Below, one piece after another: positions 35,681 to 42,619 of a stretch of DNA of 48,888 bases. Position 1 is the stretch's first letter. Each line of letters opens with the position of its first letter. Location: contig USHX01000008.1 in the NCBI GenBank assembly GCA_900554565.1, positions 1-48,888 of the forward strand. Reading direction: 5' to 3'. The translations under genes and the position numbers were made by a program. Source of the DNA: an uncultured Clostridium sp. Its GTDB lineage: Bacteria; Bacillota; Clostridia; TANB77; CAG-508. The notes under the pieces are model-generated. The model was not told the origin of the DNA. It worked only from the letters and a program-made list of their open reading frames with translations, and did no database searches.

Positions 35681-36619
35681 ATGGCACATGAAGAAAGGAA
35701 AAAGAAAATTCGCGTAGAAAAATCAACATTTATGCGACCAGATAATCATTCTCAATGTTTTGTGTATAAATGTGGAAATGTAGTTGAATTGCTGACTTCT
35801 GCTAATAGAATGGATACTATAAAAAGGTATAGAAAGAGGAAAAATGGCGAATATATTGATTTAGAAACAGGAGAAATAAAAAAGTACTCAACTAAAAGAA
35901 CAAAAAGAATAGAAAACACACAGTCCTTGCATTCAAGTTTCAAACAGCTAAGAAGAATTATAAATACAAACATTGAAGGCGGTGATTCGGAGAAATTTCT
36001 AACACTCACTTATGGATATCCAATGACAGATATAAAACAACTAGATGATGATTGGAGAAAATTGTGGAAAGGACTCAAATACAGATATAGCGATTTAGGT
36101 TATATAGCAGTAATAGAACCGCAAGAAAATGGAAATTGGCATTTGCACGTTTTTCTAAAAAATATGAACGGTGAAAAGTTGTATATACCTAATGAGTTGT
36201 TAGATAAATTATGGGATAAAGGTTTCTATAAAATCGAATCAATTAGTCCAGATAGTTCTGACAATATGCGGTGCATACTTTACAGCTAGGTTTACAGCAA
36301 TTACTGATACTGAAAACAAAAATGGAGAACCTACTGGCGAAGAAATTACACCAAAAGCTATAAAGAAGCGGTGCAAGATTAAAATACTATCCAAAACGGT
36401 TGTCGTTTGTTTAGGTGTAGTGGAAATATAGCTAGACCTAAGGTAGAAAAAACAACATATCTATTAGCACTAAGAAAAAATGTCAAAGGGTGTAAACAAG
36501 TTTATGCGAGAACTACAAGAGTAGTAAAAGAAAATGAAGATAAAAGTCAGTCAATTATACAAGCATGGACTTATGAACAGTATAATTTAAGAAGGAAGGA
36601 GAATAAAAAAGATGAATAG
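35681..36619 (+). CDS. HUH-type rolling-circle Rep protein, with three +1 frameshifts at CGG codons
   Basis: Read straight, the frame breaks three times, each at an in-frame CGG: 36269-36271, 36369-36371 and 36397-36399. Skipping each C gives GGT and one continuous protein of about 311 residues: SSDNM-G-AYFTARFTA, AIKK-G-ARLKYYP and YPK-G-CRLFRCSGNI. The N-terminal part has KFLTLTY and the metal-binding HUH-type motif NWHLHVFLKN. The C-terminal KGARLKYYP...RCS pattern is typical of Rep proteins on Clostridial elements and cryptic plasmids. It should nick the element's origin and start rolling-circle replication. ATG 35681 after gaaggtgag; a GTG at 35672 overlaps that site. Three breaks of the same form in one gene argue against random decay. 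Confidence 0.8.
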
Positions 36620-37031
36620 GTTTGAAATATCAAAATTATTGCAGGAAAAATTAAAAGAATTACCAAAGTTGAAATATCAAACTAATATATTACGAGGTAT
36701 ATGGGACAGAAAAACAGAACAGATGAAAAAGACCAAAGAAATGAAAGAATATAAAGAAAAATGTTCTAGTGTCATAGGAAAAATGTTACAGCTAGTAAGA
36801 TATCTGAGTGTAGAAAATATAACACCTAAGGCAGATAGAATAAATAAATTTCGAGTCTGTTATCTAGTGTACTGGTTGGATATAGATATAAAAGAACTAA
36901 GAGCAATTTTAGAAAATGCTAGGATAGAAGAAAACAAGTTGTATGATTTAGCACCTAGTAAGTTAGAAGATATTTACTTTGATTTAAGAACTGTTAAGAA
37001 AAGTATATTTGGAGGCGAACAAAATGAATAA
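36612..37031 (+). CDS. Element protein of unknown function (helical)
   Basis: A 139-residue, Lys-rich, mostly helical protein overlapping the end of rep by 8 bases, with aaggag upstream. No family recognised. It starts a chain of three overlapping small genes (36612, 37024, 37413), presumably co-translated. Confidence 0.5.
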   Translation: MNRFEISKLLQEKLKELPKLKYQTNILRGIWDRKTEQMKKTKEMKEYKEKCSSVIGKMLQLVRYLSVENITPKADRINKFRVCYLVYWLDIDIKELRAILENARIEENKLYDLAPSKLEDIYFDLRTVKKSIFGGEQNE

Positions 37032-37434
37032 TGATTTTATGTTTAGGTTTGTCAAAGGACAATTTGTAGAAAGAGTAGAGTTAATGATAGAAATAACACA
37101 GGAAAGTCAAAAGATATTTCCAAAGTATATGTATGATAAGATACAGAAATTGATTGATAGTTTAATTAGTTTAGAAGATTATATATCAAATAAAGTAGAT
37201 GACTGGGAAATGGTTACAAAAGATTTTTCTGAGATTAGCAGTATAATTGCTGATATAATTATATCAGTAAATGACTTAGACAAAGAAAAAGAACTTATAA
37301 GAATAAAATGTATAATTCCTGCTAGTATTATTGAAGCAACATATGAAACATATAATCACATAGCAGATACATTAAGAAAAATAAATTTAGAAATTAAGGG
37401 AGGTAATGTTCAGTGGAACAAAATTTTAATATAA
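37024..37434 (+). CDS. Element protein of unknown function
   Basis: A 136-residue helical, acidic protein; ATG 37024 after ggaggcg, overlapping the previous gene by 8 bases. Its pattern of amphipathic helices (MIEITQESQKIFPKYMYDKI and onward) gives no family. Possibly a structural partner of the neighbouring small proteins. Confidence 0.45.
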   Translation: MNNDFMFRFVKGQFVERVELMIEITQESQKIFPKYMYDKIQKLIDSLISLEDYISNKVDDWEMVTKDFSEISSIIADIIISVNDLDKEKELIRIKCIIPASIIEATYETYNHIADTLRKINLEIKGGNVQWNKILI

Positions 37435-37724
37435 ATAATAAACAAAATAACATAAAAGAAATGTTTGAGGAGTTTAATGCACCACTTACTCAAGAAGAAG
37501 AACAAGCAGTGCAATATGAAAAAATAGCTAAAAGATTAGATGATATACAAAATGATGTATTTAAGAACCCTATTCTATCAGCTACACAAAAAGTATCATT
37601 TAGTCAAAAAATTAGACCAGTTATTGGTCATTGTACTGGAAAAGTGAGATTTCTTCGAGGAGAGATAGACATAGAAGAAATTAAAAAGAATAAAAAAGAA
37701 AGTTCAAAAATGAATAATAAATAA
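37413..37724 (+). CDS. Element protein of unknown function
   Basis: A 103-residue protein starting at GTG 37413, after gggaggt, overlapping the previous gene by 22 bases. Acidic N-terminal helix (MFEEFNAPLTQEEEQAVQ) and a basic C-terminus. No known family. Confidence 0.45.
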   Translation: MEQNFNINNKQNNIKEMFEEFNAPLTQEEEQAVQYEKIAKRLDDIQNDVFKNPILSATQKVSFSQKIRPVIGHCTGKVRFLRGEIDIEEIKKNKKESSKMNNK

Positions 37725-37863
37725 AATAAGGTTATATGGGAAGATTAGACTTCTTCCCTATACCTTTAAGAATGAAATAATAAATGAAGTAATAATCCCG
37801 ATTATACGAACTATTAGACACAGCAATTATCCAAAAATATGTATAATAAGGAGGAAATAAAAA

Positions 37864-38067
37864 ATGCAACAATGGAGAACACCAGCAAAATTAATAGAAG
37901 AAATAAAAAGAGAAGATCCAAATACTTGTCTTACATTATATTCTATTAGGCAAATGCTTTTAAATAAGGAGATACAATTTATCAAAAGAGGTAGAAAATA
38001 TCTAATTGATAAAGATAGTTTATTAGAATATCTTTCAACAACAGCAAATGAAAATAAAAATAACTAA
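37864..38067 (+). CDS. Excisionase-like DNA-binding protein (MerR-type winged helix)
   Basis: A 67-residue protein: LYSIRQMLLNKEIQFIKRGRKYLIDKDSLLEYL is the winged helix-turn-helix of small excisionases (DNA-binding domain, excisionase family). It lies 445 bases before the integrase, as Xis genes do, and would bind the attachment arms to favour excision. Strong aggagg, good start. Confidence 0.75.
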   Translation: MQQWRTPAKLIEEIKREDPNTCLTLYSIRQMLLNKEIQFIKRGRKYLIDKDSLLEYLSTTANENKNN

Positions 38068-38111
38068 TGATAAGCTACTACCTGAATTGGTGGTTAAGCG
38101 AGGTGGATAAT

Positions 38112-38327
38112 ATGGTAGAAGTGATAAATTCTAAACAAGAGCAAGAAGTAGATGGAATAGAAAAACTAACAGAAATGTGTATTTCTTTTAAAAATTTACT
38201 AAGTAATGTACTTGTAGCAGCTGAAGGTTGTAGTAATACAGAAGAACTAACAGAAAGATTACTTGACAGTTATGTTGCAGTACATAAATTACAAAATGCT
38301 ATAAAGAATTTGAATAATGATAATTAG
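38112..38327 (+). CDS. Small acidic element protein
   Basis: A 71-residue helical protein; ATG 38112 is five bases after gaggtgg. A longer frame from 38067 exists but lacks its own site. It contains LTEMCISFKNLLSNVLVAAEGCSNTEELTERLL. Unknown function, between the excisionase-like gene and the integrase promoter. Confidence 0.4.
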   Translation: MVEVINSKQEQEVDGIEKLTEMCISFKNLLSNVLVAAEGCSNTEELTERLLDSYVAVHKLQNAIKNLNNDN

Positions 38328-38417
38328 CATATTTCCGCTTCTAAAATCTAATATGATAAAGGAGCGGAAACACTGTAAATATCAACAATTTTATATGATA
38401 AAAACTTACAAAAAATA

Positions 38418-38465
38418 ACACCAAACGCTTGTTTTATTATGTAAACTATGGTAAAATAAGTTCGT
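38418..38465 (+). promoter_or_regulatory. Duplicated promoter module, copy 2 (integrase promoter)
   Basis: TTGTTT (38429-38434), 17 bases, TAAAAT (38452-38457), in a 48-bp block matching 31377-31424 at 46 positions. The same promoter at both ends of the element suggests coupled control. Confidence 0.7.
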
Positions 38466-38511
38466 AAAAGTGTTGTAAGTCACTTGTACCAATGAAAAGG
38501 AGAGATAAGAG

Positions 38512-39706
38512 TTGAAAGGTATAAGCATAAAATATAATGAAGATTATACAAAGTGTCAAGTTGTTGTAAGTGTAACAACAAATGGTGTAAGAACAAGATA
38601 TAAGCAGACATTTTATGTAGAAAATGAGAAAAATACAAAAGCTGATAGAATAATGGAATTAGAAAATAAAGCTATTGAGTTTAGAAACAAGCATAAAAAA
38701 GAAGATTTTATGAGGGGAGAAATAACAACATTTGAAGAATTTGTTGATATATTTATGAAGAAATATGCTAAAAAAGAATTGTCTCCAAGTACAGTTGAAA
38801 GATATAAACAACTATATTCAAGAGCAATAAAAAGTCCATTAGGAAAAATGTATTTAAGTGATATAAAACCAATAGACTTGATAAAGTTTTATGAAAGTCT
38901 AGAAGAAAAACAAGTAATAAAATACAAAAGTGGAAAAGTAAAAGAATACTATTTAAGCAGACAAACTATTCTTCATCATCAAAAAGCAATAGGAGTTCTG
39001 TTTTCGAAAGCTAAGTACTGGCAATATGTGAAAGAAAATATAACTCAAAGAGTGGAAAATATAAAAGTAAGACATAAAGAAATAAATGTATTAAGTTTGA
39101 AAGAAATAAAAAAGCTATTAGAGTTATTGGAAAATGAAAATATAATATATAAAACTATTATATATATTGCAGCAATGTGTGGAGCTAGAAGGGGGGAAAT
39201 CTGTGCATTACGGCTGGGAAGATATAAATTTTGAAACAAAGATATTAACAATTAGAAGAAATGTATTATATATTCCAAAAGTAGGAATAGTAGAAAAAGC
39301 ACCAAAGACAGAAACAAGTATAAGAACTCTAACAATGCCAGATAAGCTAATAAGTATATTAAAAGAATATAAAATATGGCAAGATAAAGAACGATTAAAG
39401 TATGGGTATAAAAACACAGGAAAGTTATTTACTAATTGGACTGGTGAAGATAAAAATATACTTATTCCAGACACAGTATCGAATTGGTTTAGTGCTTTTG
39501 TTAGTAGGAATGGTTTTAAGCAAGTACATTTTCATTCGTTGCGACATGCCAATATTTCCATTTTAGTTTCAAAGGGATTAGATCCGAAAGTTATTAGTAA
39601 GCGAGCTGGGCATTCTTCCTTTGATATTACCCTTGAAATTTATGCAAAAGAGGAAGAAGAACAAGATATTATAGCAGCTAAAAGACTTGATGAAGCATTA
39701 GCCTAA
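38512..39706 (+). CDS. int: Tyrosine integrase of the element, with a +1 frameshift at a CGG codon
   Basis: About 397 residues. The N-terminal arm-binding region is followed by a SAM-like core-binding domain (about 70-180) and a catalytic domain with the Arg of CGARRGEICAL, HFHSLRHANIS, AGHSSFDITLEIYA with the Tyr nucleophile. The frame breaks at codon 234 (CGG, 39211-39213). Skipping the C at 39211 gives GGC and restores WEDINFETKILTI. Here the family often has Arg before WEDI, so an Arg reading of a four-base codon CGGC would fit equally well. TTG start at 38512 after aaggagag. Located next to attR in the usual orientation. Confidence 0.88.
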
Positions 39707-39753
39707 GAAAAAGGCGGTGCTAACATACATTAGTAAACAAAATAAATGATATA

Positions 39754-39781
39754 ATGGACTCTATAAAAGAGTCCATTTTTG
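39754..39781 (+). terminator. Terminator of the integrase
   Basis: atggactct (39754-39762) / agagtccat (39768-39776), 5-base loop, T-run. Confidence 0.85.
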
Positions 39782-39795
39782 TTGATTTTTAGCCT

Positions 39796-39815
39796 TTTGT
39801 CCCCAGATTGTCCCC
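39796..39815. repeat. Paired gtcccc motif, right end
   Basis: Matches the pair at 31013-31032 in the same orientation; close to attR. Confidence 0.4.
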
Positions 39816-39882
39816 TTGACAAATTTTTATAATTTGGGTATAAAAAATAGAAACCCAAATACTTTTTAACAGTAAGGTTTCC

Positions 39883-39930
39883 ATTGTGGCAGGGGTAGAA
39901 GGATTCGAACCCTCACAGGCGGTTTTGGAG
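39883..39930. repeat. attR: 3' half of the intact tRNA-Trp
   Basis: 48 bases identical to attL; the boundary at 39930 falls in the anticodon loop. Confidence 0.9.
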
Positions 39931-39961
39931 ACCGATGTGCTACCATTAACACTATACCCCT
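39887..39961 (-). tRNA. trnW: tRNA-Trp (anticodon CCA)
   Basis: 75 bases on the minus strand fold as a complete cloverleaf: acceptor AGGGGTA / TACCCCT, D arm GTGT / GCAC, anticodon arm with loop CTCCAAA (anticodon CCA at 39928-39926), T arm GAGGG / CCTTC with TTCGAAT, and an encoded CCA end. It decodes UGG. It is the integration site: bases 39883-39930 are element-borne, so the gene was rebuilt on insertion. Confidence 0.92.
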
Positions 39962-40033
39962 ATTTCCAAAATGTAAGTACTTTTATATATTAGCACAAAA
40001 AATAAAAATTAGCAACAATTTTTAGTAAAAATA

Positions 40034-40062
40034 TTGACTTTTTTTAAAGTAGGTAATACAAT
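40034..40062 (+). promoter_or_regulatory. Promoter of glyS
   Basis: TTGACT (40034-40039), 17-base spacer, TACAAT (40057-40062). Confidence 0.65.
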
Positions 40063-40092
40063 TTAAAAGATAAAAGAAAAGGAGAGCAAATT

Positions 40093-41475
40093 ATGTTAAA
40101 ATCAATGGAAACACTAGTAGCACTATGCAAAAATAGAGGAATAATATATCCAGGTTCAGAAATTTATGGTGGATTAGCAAACACATGGGATTATGGACCA
40201 TTAGGAAATGAAATAAAAAATAATGTAAAAAATGCATGGAGAAAAAAATTCATACAAGAACAAAAAAATATAGTAGGATTAGATGCAGCAATATTAATGA
40301 ATCCAGAAACATGGGTGGCATCAGGACATGTTGGTGGATTTTCAGACCCATTAATTGACTGTAAAGAATGTAAAACAAGACACAGAGCAGACAAATTAAT
40401 AGAAGAATGGGCACATGAACAAGGAAAAGACATGATAGCAGATGGTATGAGTGATGAAGAACTAACAAACTTCATAACAGAAAACAAAATACCATGTCCA
40501 AGTTGTGGAAAAACAAACTTTACAGGAATAAGAAAATTCAACTTAATGTTTAAAACATTCCAAGGAGTAACAGAAGACACAACATCTGAAATATATTTAA
40601 GACCAGAAACAGCACAAGGAATATTTGTAGACTTTAAAAATGTTCTAAGAACATCTAGAAAGAAAATGCCAATGGGAATAGCTCAAATAGGAAAGGCATT
40701 TAGAAATGAAATAACACCAGGAAACTTCACATTTAGAACAAGAGAATTTGAACAAATGGAACTAGAATTTTTCTGTAAACCAGGAACAGACCTAGAATGG
40801 CATAAATATTGGAAAGAATATTGCAAAAAATGGTTATTAGACTTAGGAATGAAAAAAGAAAATATCAGATTAAGAGACCATTCAGAAGATGAGTTGGTAT
40901 TCTATAGTAAAGCAACAACAGATATAGAATTTGCATTCCCATTTGGTTGGGGAGAATTATGGGGCATAGCAGATAGAACAGACTATGACTTAATGCAACA
41001 TATGAATCATTCAAAACAAGACTTAAGATATCAAGACCCAGAAACAAACGAAAAATATATACCATATGTAATAGAGCCATCACTTGGAGCAGATAGAGTT
41101 GTACTTGCATTTTTATGTAACAGCTATGAAGAACAAGAAATAGCTGAAGGTGATACAAGAACAGTATTACATTTGCACCCGGCTTTAGCACCATACAAAT
41201 TAGCAGTATTACCATTATCTAAAAAACTATCAGATAAGGCAAATGAAGTATATGAAAAATTATCAAAGAAATTTATGTGTGACTATGATGAAGCAGGAAG
41301 CATAGGAAAACGTTATAGAAGAGAAGATGAAATAGGAACACCATATTGTGTAACTGTTGATTTTGATACATTAGAAGATGAAAGTGTAACAATTAGAGAT
41401 AGAGATACAATGGAACAAATTAGAATAAAAATAGATGACATAGAAAATTGGATTCAAGAAAAAATCGAATTTTAA
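40093..41475 (+). CDS. glyS: Glycyl-tRNA synthetase, dimeric class II type
   Basis: A 460-residue class II synthetase of the homodimeric (eukaryote/archaea-like) type found in many Firmicutes. Visible are SGHVGGFSDPLIDCKECKTR and CPSCGKTNF (zinc/insertion region), YLRPETAQGIFVDFKNV (motif region), RNEITPGNFTFRTREFEQME (motif 2), EPSLGADRVVLAFL (motif 3) and the C-terminal anticodon-binding domain (LAVLPLSKKLSDKAN). It charges tRNA-Gly. Given the CGG observation (CGGN read as Gly) its proximity is noted, but nothing in the gene itself looks unusual. Own promoter and terminator. Confidence 0.95.
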   Translation: MLKSMETLVALCKNRGIIYPGSEIYGGLANTWDYGPLGNEIKNNVKNAWRKKFIQEQKNIVGLDAAILMNPETWVASGHVGGFSDPLIDCKECKTRHRADKLIEEWAHEQGKDMIADGMSDEELTNFITENKIPCPSCGKTNFTGIRKFNLMFKTFQGVTEDTTSEIYLRPETAQGIFVDFKNVLRTSRKKMPMGIAQIGKAFRNEITPGNFTFRTREFEQMELEFFCKPGTDLEWHKYWKEYCKKWLLDLGMKKENIRLRDHSEDELVFYSKATTDIEFAFPFGWGELWGIADRTDYDLMQHMNHSKQDLRYQDPETNEKYIPYVIEPSLGADRVVLAFLCNSYEEQEIAEGDTRTVLHLHPALAPYKLAVLPLSKKLSDKANEVYEKLSKKFMCDYDEAGSIGKRYRREDEIGTPYCVTVDFDTLEDESVTIRDRDTMEQIRIKIDDIENWIQEKIEF

Positions 41476-41483
41476 CCTAAAAT

Positions 41484-41528
41484 ACCTAATAAAATAGCAA
41501 AATCGCCGCTATTTTGTTAGGTGTTTTT
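41484..41528 (+). terminator. Terminator of glyS
   Basis: A 14-plus-bp stem (acctaa-aaaatagc / gctatttt-ttaggt, one mismatch) followed by TTTTT. Confidence 0.85.
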
Positions 41529-41728
41529 GTGTAAAAAATAAAAGTTTTGTAAAGCAAAAAATGACATTTATAAAAATATGACCTTAAAAGGTTAATAAAA
41601 TGATAAAATAGAGTTGAAAAAGTAATATAAGAAGGTGCAAAAGATAAAATAATATTAGAAAAATAAAATATAGAAAAAATGTAATAATAGAAGAAGAAAC
41701 ATACAAAAGAAAAAATTAGGAGAGAAAA

Positions 41729-42022
41729 ATGAAATTATTAAAAAATCTAGAAGAAAATATAGATGACAATATTATAGAAAATCTATATTTAAACAATTTG
41801 TTTTTATCAGAGATAGTACCAGAAGGACAGGAGTATGAAAAAACCAAAAAAGAAATATCTAAATTAGAGAAAGGCATTATAAAAAATTCTAATTTAGAAA
41901 CAAAAGAAAAATTTTTTGAATATCAGGAAAAAACAAATGAAAAAGAATCTATTGAAGCAAAAGAACAATTCAAATTAGGATTTAAAACAGCTGTAAAATT
42001 AATAATAGAAGGACTAAAATAA
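41729..42022 (+). CDS. DUF6809-like small protein beside the DGR
   Basis: A 97-residue acidic helical protein with C-terminal pattern EQFKLGFKTAVKLIIEGL, similar in form to the element gene at 32228. No known function. ATG after ggagag. A weak hairpin (agaagga / tccttct) and a T-rich tract follow. Confidence 0.5.
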   Translation: MKLLKNLEENIDDNIIENLYLNNLFLSEIVPEGQEYEKTKKEISKLEKGIIKNSNLETKEKFFEYQEKTNEKESIEAKEQFKLGFKTAVKLIIEGLK

Positions 42023-42038
42023 TCCTTCTATTAAAATT

Positions 42039-42410
42039 TTATTTTTTTCTTTTATTCATAAATGAAATCAATTGTCTAACGATTTCTTTTTCATCTTCAG
42101 ATAAATTATAAAAACCAATTAACCCACCATCTAATTCTAAATCATTAGAATTTAGATAATCTTTTAAAACGTAAGTTGGTGTAATATTATAAATGTTACA
42201 AAGTTTTACTAAAGTATCTATACTGCCTTTTGTTTTGTCTCGCTCTATATCTGAAATATAGCGTGGAGCAAGTCCTAAAACTTCGGAAACTTGTTCTTGA
42301 GTTAAGCCTAAAGAGCGACGTGTTTTTTGAAATACTTTTCCAACTAAGATCTTTGGACTTTGGGAATTGTTATTTTTTGATAAAGCTTTATTTTTCATTG
42401 AATCCTCCAT
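42039..42410 (-). CDS. XRE-family HTH regulator upstream of the DGR target
   Basis: A 123-residue protein with a Cro/C1-type helix-turn-helix (RRSLGLTQEQVSEVLGLAPRYISDIERDKT, residues about 30-60) and a C-terminal helical part (LSEDEKEIVRQLISFM). It is transcribed away from the DGR target, and a perfect palindrome lies between them next to the target promoter, so it may control target expression. Confidence 0.8.
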   Translation of the reverse strand: MEDSMKNKALSKNNNSQSPKILVGKVFQKTRRSLGLTQEQVSEVLGLAPRYISDIERDKTKGSIDTLVKLCNIYNITPTYVLKDYLNSNDLELDGGLIGFYNLSEDEKEIVRQLISFMNKRKK

Positions 42411-42487
42411 ATATTAATAGGTTAAATAAAATTCATTTTTTTATACTATAAACATACCAAAAACCTAAAAAAAATAACACGAATAAA

Positions 42488-42507
42488 TTTCCACAAAAAT
42501 GTGGAAA
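42488..42507. promoter_or_regulatory. Palindromic operator candidate
   Basis: tttccaca-aaaa-tgtggaaa, a perfect 8-bp inverted repeat with 4-base spacer, five bases upstream of the -35 box of the DGR target promoter. The divergent XRE regulator is the obvious candidate ligand. Confidence 0.55.
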
Positions 42508-42512
42508 AAGAC

Positions 42513-42541
42513 TTGAAAAGAAAAAATCGTTATGCTATACT
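42513..42541 (+). promoter_or_regulatory. Promoter of the DGR target gene
   Basis: TTGAAA (42513-42518), 17-base spacer, TATACT (42536-42541). Confidence 0.6.
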
Positions 42542-42572
42542 TGAAATTGTAAAATACAAAAAAAGACAAAAG

Positions 42573-42598
42573 TAGCTAAAAAGCAAAAAGTTTAGCTA
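42573..42598 (+). promoter_or_regulatory. Hairpin in the 5' leader of the DGR target
   Basis: tagctaaa (42573-42580) pairs with tttagcta (42591-42598) just before the ribosome binding site (aaaggga). It may affect mRNA stability or translation. Confidence 0.4.
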
Positions 42599-42619
42599 TT
42601 GAAAGAAAGGGAGATTCAA

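Larger units (their letters stand above)
30849..39930. mobile_element. Integrative element in tRNA-Trp (about 9.0 kb between repeats)
   Basis: A 48-bp perfect direct repeat (30849-30896 and 39883-39930) flanks this region. It equals the 3' half of tRNA-Trp plus the CCA end, ending within the anticodon loop. The right copy completes an intact tRNA gene, and the left is the displaced 3' half. Inside are a tyrosine integrase next to the right end, an excisionase-like protein, an HUH-type Rep, an XRE regulator and small conserved proteins. No conjugation genes (relaxase/T4SS) are seen, so it is probably a mobilisable or satellite element with rolling-circle replication. Its genes follow the same CGG frameshift rule as the host. 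Confidence 0.88.
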
